Shown: positions 8,380 to 15,887 of the stretch, in pieces | Layout: every line of letters begins with the position of its first letter | Numbering within the stretch: the stretch's first letter is position 1 | DNA from: Chitinibacter tainanensis DSM 15459 | GTDB taxonomy: Bacteria; Pseudomonadota; Gammaproteobacteria; Burkholderiales; Chitinibacteraceae | Reading direction: 5' to 3' | Assembly: GCF_000429785.1 (NCBI RefSeq) | Contig: NZ_KE386953.1 | Span: 174,996-238,995, forward strand | Length of the DNA stretch: 64,000 nt | Translations under genes and position numbers: made by a program | Notes under the pieces: generated by a model | Told to the model about the DNA's origin: nothing | The model's input: only the letters and a program-made list of their open reading frames with translations | Database searches by the model: none

Positions 8380-8424
8380 AAATATATACGCCCCAAAATC
8401 TCATCAAATATATGCGGGAATGCC

Positions 8425-9264
8425 ATGAACACAAAAATTCCAGAACGTCTGTACTACAACTTAACTCAAGCTGCGGCCAAACTTCAATGCTCAGAAGATG
8501 ATTTATTGCATTTCTGTGCAATTGGCCATCTCGAGCTATCGGTGGCTCTTGACCTCCCTTATCTGTACATTCAAAGCTTTGAGAATTTTAATCCCAAAGC
8601 TTTAAAATCCCTTTGCTACTTCCCTGATTCGACTATTTTCTTTGCTCCAATTCATCCGCTCGATGCTCTAAATCTAGAATGTACGGGAGAGTCAAAAGCA
8701 GGGATCGATTTTGAATGTATCATCGAACCCATACATCTAAGTAAATCGCTAAAAACCACATATTCTTGGGAAGTGTTTGGCAAAAAAACGCCAACTGAAA
8801 AGATTCTTTTTCTCAAACAAGTATGTCCATTCGACTGGTGCTCAGATACGGCCGAAGGTGCAGTTGATGTAACAAATGGAGTAGAAGGCGATACTCGTTT
8901 CATTCAAGATGAAGCCGAGTGTAATATGCACCGCGAATATATAGAGGCCAATGAGATTCGCCTACACAAGGGAAATCTCTTTGTGATGGCAGATTCTTTG
9001 AACGAATTCATGAATAGCAGCCCGCCAAAAAAAAGACGGATTGAACATGGAAACACAAAGCGTTTTTCATCCGTTCGAGAGCAAATACTTGCAGTAGCGT
9101 TGGCATGCAAACATCACTTTCCTGATGAATGCAAAACCATAGCTGCGTGGCAAAGAACAATAGATCAAAAGTGGCCGCTTTATTGCGCGGATCAACTCGA
9201 GCCCCCACTTAAACCATCAGGCATCGAGAATTTACTATCTGAAGCATTAAAAATCACAGACTAA
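8425..9264 (+). CDS. Hypothetical island protein with N-terminal helix-turn-helix-like segment
   Basis: A 279-residue soluble protein I do not recognise by name. Its opening, ERLYYNLTQAAAKLQCSEDDLLHFCAIGHLELSV, looks like the short DNA-binding or adaptor segment found at the start of many proteins encoded by integrated islands. The centre (60-190) has no motif I can name, and the C-terminus (residues 205-279) is basic then helical (SSPPKKRRIEHGN...). Base composition is more AT-rich than the integrase gene before it, suggesting a different origin. It lies directly downstream of the integrase in the same direction. Confidence 0.6.
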   Translation: MNTKIPERLYYNLTQAAAKLQCSEDDLLHFCAIGHLELSVALDLPYLYIQSFENFNPKALKSLCYFPDSTIFFAPIHPLDALNLECTGESKAGIDFECIIEPIHLSKSLKTTYSWEVFGKKTPTEKILFLKQVCPFDWCSDTAEGAVDVTNGVEGDTRFIQDEAECNMHREYIEANEIRLHKGNLFVMADSLNEFMNSSPPKKRRIEHGNTKRFSSVREQILAVALACKHHFPDECKTIAAWQRTIDQKWPLYCADQLEPPLKPSGIENLLSEALKITD

Positions 9265-9289
9265 AATTACTATGCCGATAGTAAATATT

Positions 9290-9353
9290 TAGTCTCGAGA
9301 CTACCTAAATCACTTAATTAAATAATGCCTCCCATGCATCGCCCTGATGCATG
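9290..9353. promoter_or_regulatory. Operator-like palindromes upstream of the alpA-like gene
   Basis: TAGTCTCGAGACTA (9290-9303) is a perfect 14-bp palindrome. CATGCATC and GATGCATG (9333-9340/9346-9353) form a perfect 8-bp inverted repeat with a 5-bp spacer. Both lie in the 119-bp gap before the AlpA-like gene, where a promoter for the 9384-11228 gene cluster is expected. Confidence 0.4.
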
Positions 9354-9383
9354 ACGTTCAACCCTGACGTAACCGGAGGCACT

Positions 9384-9578
9384 ATGCCCAATACACCTTT
9401 AATTTTTCGCATCAATGCGGCCGCCGCCTCGCTAGGCCTAAGCCGCGCCACGATCTACCGCCTTGCCCAACGGGGCGAGCTAGAGCTGGTAAAACTATCC
9501 CCCAACACCAGCGGCATTCCAGCCGAGAGCCTGCACGCCTACCTCGCCCGATGCACCCAAGCGACCAAGGAGGCCTAA
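9384..9578 (+). CDS. AlpA/excisionase-like helix-turn-helix protein
   Basis: This 64-residue protein consists almost entirely of one winged helix-turn-helix of the MerR/AlpA/excisionase type (FRINAAAASLGLSRATIYRLAQRGELELVKLSPNTSGIPAESLHAYLAR). Such proteins activate integrase expression or direct excision in P4-like islands. The start at 9384 follows a CCGGAGG ribosome site; an upstream in-frame ATG at 9351 has none. It begins a tight cluster of five genes. Confidence 0.75.
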   Translation: MPNTPLIFRINAAAASLGLSRATIYRLAQRGELELVKLSPNTSGIPAESLHAYLARCTQATKEA

Positions 9579-9581
9579 GCG

Positions 9582-9887
9582 ATGAGCAAAAAAAATCGCC
9601 GCCACCACGCGGGCAACGACGACAAACAGCATCGCCAGCTTAAGCGCACCGATAGAGTCGCGCAACAAGATCGGCTTGAACTTGCACTCAGCACAGGCAC
9701 GAAGAACACCTTTGAGCTACGCGACTTGCATAACATCTTGCACCCCGCTGGGCGTATTAAGGAACTGAACGAGCAAGGCGCAGAAATCCACGTTGAACGC
9801 CGCCGCGCAGTCGACCGAGATGGGCGCGAGCATTACGGCATTGCGCATTACACCCTCATCAAACGTCGCCCAAAGAAGGAGCAATGA
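9582..9887 (+). CDS. Small hypothetical island protein, winged-helix-like
   Basis: A 101-residue basic protein with a disordered, charged N-terminus (MSKKNRRHHAGNDDKQHRQLKRTD). The C-terminal half (NTFELRDLHNILHPAGRIKELNEQGAEIHVERRRAVDRDGREHYGIAHYTLI) has the pattern of a phage-type winged helix: helix, sharp turn, recognition helix, beta wing. It starts 3 bp after the AlpA-like gene and overlaps the next gene by 4 bp (ATGA). It is probably a DNA-binding accessory protein. Confidence 0.6.
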   Translation: MSKKNRRHHAGNDDKQHRQLKRTDRVAQQDRLELALSTGTKNTFELRDLHNILHPAGRIKELNEQGAEIHVERRRAVDRDGREHYGIAHYTLIKRRPKKEQ

Positions 9888-10570
9888 TCATGGCTTACCT
9901 GATTCCAGTACCTGAACACGATTTTGATCTGATCGGCAGCACCAGCGAACCATTGCTTGATTCACGACTGCTGGCATGCAAATTGGGCGTAAAACATCGC
10001 CACCTGTTACGCCGAATTGAGCAACATTACTCGGATTATGCAGCGCTAGGGGTAATGCGCTTTGAAAGCGCAAAACCTCAAGTGCTGGGCGGCAGGCCTG
10101 AACGCTTTGCCTTTCTCAACGAAGATCAAGCCATGCTGGTGCTGACCTACACGCGCAATACGCCCGAAATTCGTGCCATGAAAGCCTGCTTGATTCAGGC
10201 CTTTGGCGAAGCACGCCGCGCATTAGCAGCCCGCAATCAGCAATACCTACCCTCGTATCGCCATGCACACCAAGCAGCAAGCCAGCTTGCAGAATATGCC
10301 CAGCAACACGGCAGCACCACGCCAGCCCAAATGCACCACATCAACCTTGAAAAGCTGGTGAATAAAACCATCGGTATCGACAAGGGGCAGCGGGCAAGCC
10401 TGAACACAGCGCAACTCACTACGCTGGGCTGCTGCTATGTATTGGCGGCCGAGAGTGTGCAACATGCGCTAGCCGCTGGTGCTGACCACAAGCAGGCCTA
10501 TCAAGCTGTCAAAGCCAAGCTGGCCATGTTTAAGAGCTTGTTCATGCCTGCTAGTTTATTGGAGGGTTAG
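9884..10570 (+). CDS. Rha-family phage regulatory protein
   Basis: This 228-residue protein has the Rha domain (about residues 20-110): LDSRLLACKLGVKHRHLLRRIEQH, then RPERFAFLNEDQAMLVLTYTRNTPEIRAMKACLIQAF. Rha proteins come from phages and islands and act as regulators; the phi80 member affects lysogenic growth according to the integration-host-factor status of the host. The C-terminal half is helical and unassigned. It overlaps the preceding gene by 4 bp. A second possible ATG at 9890 would remove only two residues. Confidence 0.8.
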   Translation: MIMAYLIPVPEHDFDLIGSTSEPLLDSRLLACKLGVKHRHLLRRIEQHYSDYAALGVMRFESAKPQVLGGRPERFAFLNEDQAMLVLTYTRNTPEIRAMKACLIQAFGEARRALAARNQQYLPSYRHAHQAASQLAEYAQQHGSTTPAQMHHINLEKLVNKTIGIDKGQRASLNTAQLTTLGCCYVLAAESVQHALAAGADHKQAYQAVKAKLAMFKSLFMPASLLEG

Positions 10571-10572
10571 CG

Positions 10573-11040
10573 ATGGCGGGCAGCAAAGCCAAAGCGGCCG
10601 CGCTGCGCGATCTGAAAGAGGGGCGTGAAAAAGGCCTATTCATGCCCCTGCCAATGGTCGTGATTACGTCCGAGGAATTTGCTGCACTTAGCCCTTATGC
10701 CGTGAAGTTGCTATTTGATTTAGCCAGCCAGTGGCACCCGAATCGCAATGGTTATTTATCGGCAGCATGGACACTGATGCAGCCTAGAGGATGGCGCAGC
10801 AAGGCGACCTTGGCCAAGGCGCTGAAAGAGCTAGAGGAAAAAGGCTGGCTCATTCGCACCCGCCATGGCGGCCGTAATCAATGCAGTTTGTTCGCGTTTA
10901 GCTTTTACAAGATCGACGATCACCAGAAAGGCAAGCCGCTGGATGTTCGCCCAACCAGAGTGCCGCTATCGTATTGGCGCAATGAAACGGGACTGATTAA
11001 AAACGCGAACGCTACCCCGCGAGCTGGGGCAATAGCGTGA
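10573..11040 (+). CDS. Winged helix-turn-helix protein, possible island replication regulator
   Basis: A 155-residue protein 2 bp after the Rha gene. Residues 30-105 (AALSPYAVKLLFDLASQWHPNRNGYLSAAWTLMQPRGWRSKATLAKALKELEEKGWLIRTRHGGRN) form a winged helix of the type found in phage and plasmid replication or partition proteins. Its last codons and the region just after contain three 19-bp palindromes that could be its own binding sites. It overlaps the next small gene by 4 bp. I infer a DNA-binding role in replication or regulation of the island. Confidence 0.65.
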   Translation: MAGSKAKAAALRDLKEGREKGLFMPLPMVVITSEEFAALSPYAVKLLFDLASQWHPNRNGYLSAAWTLMQPRGWRSKATLAKALKELEEKGWLIRTRHGGRNQCSLFAFSFYKIDDHQKGKPLDVRPTRVPLSYWRNETGLIKNANATPRAGAIA

Positions 11041-11106
11041 AAACTACCCCGCCAGATGGGGCACGATTTAAGCCATTAGCCAAAGATTGCCCCACCACAT
11101 GGGGCA
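11013..11106. repeat. Three iterated 19-bp palindromes (iteron-like)
   Basis: TACCCCGCGAGCTGGGGCA (11013), TACCCCGCCAGATGGGGCA (11045) and TGCCCCACCACATGGGGCA (11088) share the pattern TRCCCC-N7-TGGGGCA. Start-to-start distances are 32 and 43 bp, close to three and four helical turns, so all three face the same side of the DNA. They span the end of one coding region and most of the next small reading frame. Confidence 0.65.
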
Positions 11107-11228
11107 GTCAGCCACTTTTAGCCGACTTTCGTGCCCCGCCTGCTGTACACCCTCTTAGATATTGCCATCTTATGGGAATGACAAACCTTAGTAGTGAGTA
11201 CAGCGACCAAAGTAAACAATGTCATTAG
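11037..11228 (+). CDS. Small hypothetical protein containing the iterated palindromes
   Basis: A 63-residue reading frame starting with an ATGA overlap to the preceding gene. Repeats in its peptide (TTPPDGA, CPTTWGS) simply reflect the palindromic DNA. Its last 41 bp overlap the end of a convergent gene. Translation is plausible because of the coupled start, but the frame may be open only because of the repeats. Confidence 0.35.
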   Translation: MKTTPPDGARFKPLAKDCPTTWGSQPLLADFRAPPAVHPLRYCHLMGMTNLSSEYSDQSKQCH

Positions 11229-11604
11229 TCAGGAACACAAACGGCTTGGTAGGCGATTCAGCATGCTCATTGATCTGCAAGGTGTATATCGCTGAACTGC
11301 GACCAATTCCCTGCTCTGCACGCATCGTGGTTACCGCTTTAAACCCATTTTCCTTTGAGCCTTGGTCAATAACAACTGGGCGGGTCTGATACGCATTTTT
11401 AAGTGCCCCTGCCATGATGCCGGTATTGCGATCCACAGTGAATTCCTTGCCAAGCGTGATTTTCCTAGCGAACGAAAGCACCGGATCGGCATCAGGGTCT
11501 GCACCATGAACACGCTCAATTACGCATCGATAGTCTGATAGAGCAAATGCGTGGGAATTGACGCCGACAAATATGGCCAGCAGAACAGACATAGAAGCCC
11601 GCAT
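11188..11604 (-). CDS. Hypothetical secreted protein
   Basis: This 138-residue protein begins with a signal peptide (MRASMSVLLAIFVGVNSHAFA, likely cleaved after AFA), leaving about 118 residues for the periplasm or outside. The mature part has two Cys (DYRCVIERV and FGRCTHY at the end) that could form a disulfide, and a beta-rich pattern. I do not recognise the family. I chose the start at 11604 because the longer frame from 11673 would bury the signal peptide. It is the only minus-strand gene of island 1 and looks like cargo. Confidence 0.6.
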   Translation of the reverse strand: MRASMSVLLAIFVGVNSHAFALSDYRCVIERVHGADPDADPVLSFARKITLGKEFTVDRNTGIMAGALKNAYQTRPVVIDQGSKENGFKAVTTMRAEQGIGRSSAIYTLQINEHAESPTKPFVFLTNDIVYFGRCTHY

Positions 11605-11729
11605 ATTGGTTTTAAAACCCTTCGCAGAATGAATGAAGAATAACTGTACACTAATGCAAATTGCGCAGCCCATTAGGCATTGGAAATCTGCGTAGATTTT
11701 GCCAAATGATTTCGTGAAAAAGGTGAACC

Positions 11730-12368
11730 ATGGGCGGCATTGGTAGTGGTCGGCATTTTTACTTTGGTGGCAAAGCTAAAACCAGCGATTACCGGCTTGT
11801 TGATATTCGCCGCTGGCAACGTGATGGTCTGTTAAATGGATCAGCATTCACTTGGTCTTGGTTTCGTGACGGTCAAAGTGTTGCCAGCATCTATGTCAAA
11901 GCCACCGAGCGTGCGATCAAACTACAGTACCGCATCAAACGTGATGGCGATTGGCAAGATGTAAATTCTGAGATTGGAATCAGCAAGACTGCCTGCCATT
12001 TAGGCGGGGCGCGCTCTTGGTTTATTTGCCCCTGCTGCGGCCGCCAAGCAGCTATTCTGTACATCGGCAAAGTGCCAGCCTGCCGCAAGTGTTACCAACT
12101 CTGTTATGACAGCCAAAGCGAAAGCACCCTAGATCGGCAAATTAGGCAACTCGATAAACTGAGGGCGCAACTGGGCTGGCCAGCGGGCTTTTTAAACGGC
12201 GAAGGTGGTAAACCCAAGGGCATGCACTGGAGCACCTACAATCGACTCTACAACCAACACACGCAACTAGCAGCACAAGCTGAACGACACTTTGATGAGG
12301 CGTTTAACATAGTTACCCAGCGCGCAGACAAAGCAATGGCCGCGTACAAAAAGCGCCGTGCGATGTGA
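11730..12368 (+). CDS. Conserved island/prophage protein with a zinc-ribbon pair
   Basis: A 212-residue protein of a type common in islands and prophages, opening MGGIGSGRHFYFGGKAKTSDYRLVDIRRWQRDGLL. The middle has two CxxC knuckles (ICPCCGRQAAIL and PACRKCYQLCYDSQ), a probable zinc site. A basic, helical C-terminus (QIRQLDKLRAQLGW...) follows. Function is unknown; the layout suggests nucleic-acid binding. It is the last gene before the right end of island 1. Confidence 0.7.
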   Translation: MGGIGSGRHFYFGGKAKTSDYRLVDIRRWQRDGLLNGSAFTWSWFRDGQSVASIYVKATERAIKLQYRIKRDGDWQDVNSEIGISKTACHLGGARSWFICPCCGRQAAILYIGKVPACRKCYQLCYDSQSESTLDRQIRQLDKLRAQLGWPAGFLNGEGGKPKGMHWSTYNRLYNQHTQLAAQAERHFDEAFNIVTQRADKAMAAYKKRRAM

Positions 12369-12386
12369 GCATAGCGAGGTACATAC

Positions 12387-12406
12387 CTACCCCCATATCT
12401 ACCCCC
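12387..12406. promoter_or_regulatory. CTACCCCC pair at the right end of island 1
   Basis: CTACCCCC at 12387 and 12399, spaced 12 bp exactly as at 7046/7058. This places identical sites next to both island ends, as expected for integrase arm-type sites. Confidence 0.55.
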
Positions 12407-12460
12407 TTTATTTTGTACTTAGCCAACAAAACCAGCAAAAATAAGCATTACAAAGGTGAA

Positions 12461-12476
12461 TTTAACTCCCCCCACC
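12461..12476. other. Att-like repeat between island 1 and island 2
   Basis: TTTAACTCCCCCCACC repeats the ssrA 3' end. It is directly followed by CAATACTCAAT and a terminator whose sequence is repeated at 22462-22502, marking the junction between two islands inserted one after the other. Confidence 0.6.
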
Positions 12477-12489
12477 CCAATACTCAATG

Positions 12490-12517
12490 AAAAAGCCCTG
12501 ATTTATCAGGGCTTTTT
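12490..12517 (+). terminator. Terminator copy next to the inner att site
   Basis: AAAAAGCCCTGA pairs with TCAGGGCTTTTT. With the preceding CAATACTCAAT it is nearly identical to 22462-22502, the presumed original ssrA terminator. Confidence 0.8.
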
Positions 12518-12536
12518 CATTTTAACTGTAGCTCAG

Positions 12537-12642
12537 TGTACCATTCAATGTACCAGCACGAATTGGCTTTCATTGGACAGTTTCAGAGATATCTGGACGC
12601 TCTGCAATCGACCGGCAAATTAAAATAGCTAAAGTGAACAGA
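12537..12642. other. Remnant of the island 2 left end
   Basis: Two TGTACCA direct repeats 12 bp apart (12537, 12549) look like the arm-type sites that lie between an att site and its integrase gene. No integrase follows; the sequence ends abruptly at the left end of the IS element. A short open frame through it (ending GKLK at about 12630) has no support as a gene. Confidence 0.4.
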
Positions 12643-13970
12643 GAGGGTGTCCTAAATTTTGTGTAAACGGTCATTTGGCAGGAAACTGCCGTATTGTCCG
12701 GAGACACCATGACGCCCCCAAAGCACCCCATTCCTGATGAATTGATCACAGACCTGCTTGCTAACTACCAAAAACCCGAAGACCTCATCGGTGAGCAGGG
12801 TCTGCTCAAGTACCTGACCAAACTGATCGTCGAAAAAGCCCTCGATGTCGAAATGGCTGAGCATCTCGGTCATGGCAAAAACCAGCCAGTCAGCAACACC
12901 AGCGGCAATACCCGCAACGGTCGTAGTCGTAAAACGCTCAAAGGTGAATTCGGTGAGCTGCCAATTGAAGTGCCACGTGATCGGCATGGCACTTTCGAGC
13001 CACAGCTCGTTGCCAAGCACCAGACCCGCTGGACTGGCTTTGATGACAAAATCCTCTCGCTCTACGCACGTGGCATGACGGTGCGCGAGATTCAGGCTCA
13101 TCTGGAAGAAATGTATGGCACCGAGGTGTCGCCCAGCCTGATTTCATCGGTTACCGATGCGGTCATCGACGAAGTCAAAGCTTGGCAATCGCGGCCGCTA
13201 GACGCGGTTTATCCGATTGCATATCTGGACTGCATTCACGTCAAAGTCCGCGAAGGTAGTGTGCGTGTCAAAGCGGTCTATTTGGCACTGGGCGTCACTA
13301 TGGCGGGTGAGAAGGAGGTGCTAGGAATGTGGATTGCCCAGACTGAAGGCGCCAAATTCTGGCTGCAGGTCGTCACCGAGCTGCGCAATCGCGGCGTGCA
13401 GGATATCCTCATTGCCTGCGTCGATGGACTCAAAGGCTTCCCCGAAGCGATTGAAGCGGTCTTCCCCAAAACAGCGGTGCAGCTGTGCATCGTGCATATG
13501 GTGCGTCACAGCCTGAATTATGTTTCGTGGAAACGGCGCAAAGCGGTGGCGGAAGATCTGAAGCGGATTTACCAGTCGGCGACGGTCGAGGAAGCCGAAC
13601 AGCGGCTAGCTGAATTTGAAGCGCGCTGGGATGAAGAGTATTTGCCGATCAGCCAGTCCTGGCAGCGCAATTGGCCACGGCTAATTCCCTTCTTTGACTT
13701 CCCACCGGAAATCCGCAAAGTGATTTACACGACCAATGCGATTGAGTCGATGAACATGAGCCTGCGCAAGCTGACCAAAAACCGGGGCTCATTCCCGAGC
13801 GATGAAGCGTTACTGAAATTGTTCTATTTGGCGTTGCGCAACATCAGCCAGAAATGGACGATGCCACTGCGGGATTGGAAAGCGGCGCTCACCCGGTTTA
13901 CTATCCAGTTTGAGGAACGACTTCCTCAGTAATCAACGAAGCCGATTTACACAAAATTCTGCACACCCTC
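12643..13970 (+). mobile_element. IS256-family insertion sequence
   Basis: This 1328-bp element has imperfect terminal inverted repeats of about 25 bp (left end GAGGGTGTCCTAAATTTTGT; right end, inverted, GAGGGTGTGCAGAATTTTGT) around one transposase gene. IS256 elements normally make 8-9 bp target duplications, but the flanks here (TGAACAGA on the left, CTTCATCG on the right) do not match. That suggests a rearrangement or deletion after insertion. Its right end truncates a kinase gene. Confidence 0.9.
12709..13932 (+). CDS. IS256-family (mutator-type) transposase
   Basis: This intact 407-residue DDE transposase has catalytic acidic residues visible in IAYLDCIHVKVR (Asp), IACVDGLKGFPEAI (Asp) and TTNAIESMNMSLRK (Glu). 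The N-terminal DNA-binding part (LTKLIVEKALDVEMAEHLGH...NTRNGRSRKTLKGEFGELPIEVPRDR) is typical of the family. The ATG at 12709 follows CGGAGACACC. No frameshift or stop was seen, so the element may be active. Confidence 0.95.
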   Translation: MTPPKHPIPDELITDLLANYQKPEDLIGEQGLLKYLTKLIVEKALDVEMAEHLGHGKNQPVSNTSGNTRNGRSRKTLKGEFGELPIEVPRDRHGTFEPQLVAKHQTRWTGFDDKILSLYARGMTVREIQAHLEEMYGTEVSPSLISSVTDAVIDEVKAWQSRPLDAVYPIAYLDCIHVKVREGSVRVKAVYLALGVTMAGEKEVLGMWIAQTEGAKFWLQVVTELRNRGVQDILIACVDGLKGFPEAIEAVFPKTAVQLCIVHMVRHSLNYVSWKRRKAVAEDLKRIYQSATVEEAEQRLAEFEARWDEEYLPISQSWQRNWPRLIPFFDFPPEIRKVIYTTNAIESMNMSLRKLTKNRGSFPSDEALLKLFYLALRNISQKWTMPLRDWKAALTRFTIQFEERLPQ

Positions 13971-14163
13971 CTTCATCGCTTAAATCGTGAGCACTGATTT
14001 TCAGCGCCACCTTCCGCTCTGCCAGCCATTTATCATGCGCTAACCATACCGCCCCAAAACTACTATCATTACCAATTTGAGTGATTAATTCAAATCGTTT
14101 ACCAACCTGAGGCAATACCTCCTCAATATCTTCCAACAACAAATCACTGGCTAAATTATTCAT
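13971..14163 (-). pseudogene. Ser/Thr protein kinase, N-terminal fragment cut off by the IS element
   Basis: About 64 residues remain: a start with a good AGGGG ribosome site, then QVGKRFELITQIGNDSSFGAVWLAHDKWLAERKVALKIS, which is the glycine-rich nucleotide loop and the ATP-binding Lys (VALKI) of a eukaryotic-type kinase. The frame then runs into the IS256 end. The catalytic loop, activation segment and everything after are missing, so the product cannot be an active kinase. It is the last remaining gene of the island 2 operon. Confidence 0.75.
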
Positions 14164-14269
14164 CTGATTTCCCCTAGACAAAATGGCCCCACGCAACACG
14201 GCAGTCGGCTCAGCTATTGGCTTTATAAAAATATAGGTTATTTAGCAAAATAAACACACCAACACACAA

Positions 14270-14410
14270 AATTAACTTTAGATGATTTTCATCAAATACC
14301 TTTCTAAAGCCCCAAACAATTTTATAGATATAAATAATCTATCGATCTTGCCTGCAAAGCACAATCCGCGAGCCATACGAACTCATTGGACTAACTAATC
14401 CCTCTTGACC
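14270..14410 (-). pseudogene. Duplicated 3' end of the FtsK-gamma-like gene (remnant)
   Basis: The stretch 14336-14410 is about 94% identical to 15561-15635 and on the minus strand still reads ...EGLVSPMSSYGSRIVLCRQDR-stop. Similarity continues more weakly downstream to about 14270. Upstream of 14410 it is lost, so this is an orphan gene end. The rest of 14164-14605 is AT-rich and shows no other gene. Confidence 0.7.
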
Positions 14411-14605
14411 TCCTCCCTACAAACCGAGCGGTCTGACTTAGAGATCTCGGGCTTCATTGATATACTTTATCTTCCACCTGGGAATTTCAAATTAACCACC
14501 TAGAATCAGCACAAGTTATGCCTAAAAAAACCACTCACTATTCTAGCCATCTGATCATACAAATCAACTCTCACTAAATAAATCTCATTAAAACACGAGA
14601 AGTTG

Positions 14606-15337
14606 CTAATACCGATATTGATGCCTAGCCACAATATCAACACTCACCGCACCAATGCGCAACAAATCAGCCAATGACACTGGTGGCATGCAATTAAATG
14701 AATTAGACCCTATCAACGCATCCAGCAATTTACCCCTTGCCATTGGCTCTACATTCGGGGATTCACTTCCGTCCTTGTCGACCCCATACATCTTGACTTG
14801 CATGCCACACCCATTTTTTAAATCGCGGGTTTTCATTATTGATTTATAACGACACAGTGTGTCATCCCTAGCTTCAACCCCTTGATAAGCACGGTCTTTT
14901 TCATTCAAATAAAAATCAATTTCCAACTCAACTTCGTAGTCATACATCGCGTCGCCTTGGTCTGCAGCCTTTCTTTGCAACGTCTGTCCGACTTCAGTTG
15001 CAATGCTTTCTACATCGGAAGTGATTTTCCGAAACTTCGCGTCTAATTCATGCAGCGCATGCTGTTGCAATACAGATAAATCACATGAACTAATCGCCAT
15101 TTCTCGATCAATTCTTTTCTGTTTTCGGATTAAATAAATGGAGCGCTCCAGTGACTCCAATTCCTCGATGAGAGATTCGCTCAAACCTGCGTTTTTTCGT
15201 TGTTCCGGTGAATAAGCCTTCAACTCAGCAATTATTCTTGGCAAAGTTGCCTCACCCATCCAGTACAAAGCCTGACTTAAGCTTTCGCAAGTCGCTGCAA
15301 TTTCAATATTATTATTTAACTGTTCGCCACTTAACAT
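14606..15337 (-). CDS. Hypothetical island protein, helical N-terminal half
   Basis: A 243-residue soluble protein I cannot assign. The first half (to about 125) is predicted helical and partly coiled-coil (LSESLIEELESLERSIYLIRKQKRIDREMAISSCDLSVLQQHALHELDAKFRKI). The second half contains charged beta-like segments (MYDYEVELEIDFYLNEKDRAYQGVEARDD). The ATG at 15337 follows GAGG and is preferred to a GTG at 15352. It belongs to the minus-strand operon between the FtsK-gamma-like gene and the kinase fragment. AT-rich codon use sets it apart from the core genome. Confidence 0.6.
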   Translation of the reverse strand: MLSGEQLNNNIEIAATCESLSQALYWMGEATLPRIIAELKAYSPEQRKNAGLSESLIEELESLERSIYLIRKQKRIDREMAISSCDLSVLQQHALHELDAKFRKITSDVESIATEVGQTLQRKAADQGDAMYDYEVELEIDFYLNEKDRAYQGVEARDDTLCRYKSIMKTRDLKNGCGMQVKMYGVDKDGSESPNVEPMARGKLLDALIGSNSFNCMPPVSLADLLRIGAVSVDIVARHQYRY

Positions 15338-15563
15338 GAGCAACCTCGCCACACAAACACAACCAATTTACTACAAGACTTTAATTAATGCCCCTACCGC
15401 ATCGTGGAATGTATCAGTGCAAAAACGCGGGCGATTACCAAGATCAATCGTTAAAAAATCGGAGTTCATTTACCCAAATCAATATTCTAATGCGCAACAT
15501 GACCTTTAGTAGGTTTGTATCAAATAGTTTTTAAAAGCCCCACCAATACGATAAATTCACAAT

Positions 15564-15782
15564 CTATCGATCTTGCCTGCAAAGCACAATCCGCGCGCCA
15601 TCCGAACTCATCGGACTAACTAGTCCCTCTTGCTCCATCCTTTCCACCAACCTCAAAATACGCTTATAGCTAAAATTCTCGCCTAGTTGATGGCACATAA
15701 GCCTTTGCAGTCCTGATGCTGATGCCCGATTTGTCTCAAGAACCAAAGCAACTGCATACTGGTATAAAAAATCCGCAGGCAT
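15564..15782 (-). CDS. Stand-alone FtsK gamma-like winged-helix protein
   Basis: This 72-residue protein resembles the gamma domain at the C-terminus of the DNA translocase FtsK: YQYAVALVLETNRASASGLQRLMCHQLGENFSYKRILRLVERMEQEGLVSPMSSDGARIVL matches the FtsK pattern of a helix, RASxSxLQR, YxRAxRLxExMExxGxVSP and a final wing. In FtsK this domain reads oriented KOPS sequences. Here it stands alone, without the motor. The start at 15782 has a good GGGGG ribosome site; longer starts at 15815 and 15833 exist. A partial second copy lies at 14270-14410. Its role is probably DNA binding within the operon. Confidence 0.65.
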   Translation of the reverse strand: MPADFLYQYAVALVLETNRASASGLQRLMCHQLGENFSYKRILRLVERMEQEGLVSPMSSDGARIVLCRQDR

Positions 15783-15887
15783 TGGACCGCCCCCTATCAA
15801 TTCCTTGCAATTCATAATACAACGACGCTCCATTAATCACATTAAAGCGATAATTAATTATCAACCCTAGTTCAGAGGCACTTTCAC

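Noticed and set aside
7046..12406. CRISPR array
   Set aside because: The repeated CTACCCCC and 19-bp palindromes are too few and irregularly spaced, and no cas gene is present.
12525..12632. Short frame ending ALQSTGKLK before the IS element
   Set aside because: It begins in a terminator and has no start signal; better explained as arm-site DNA of a lost integrase.
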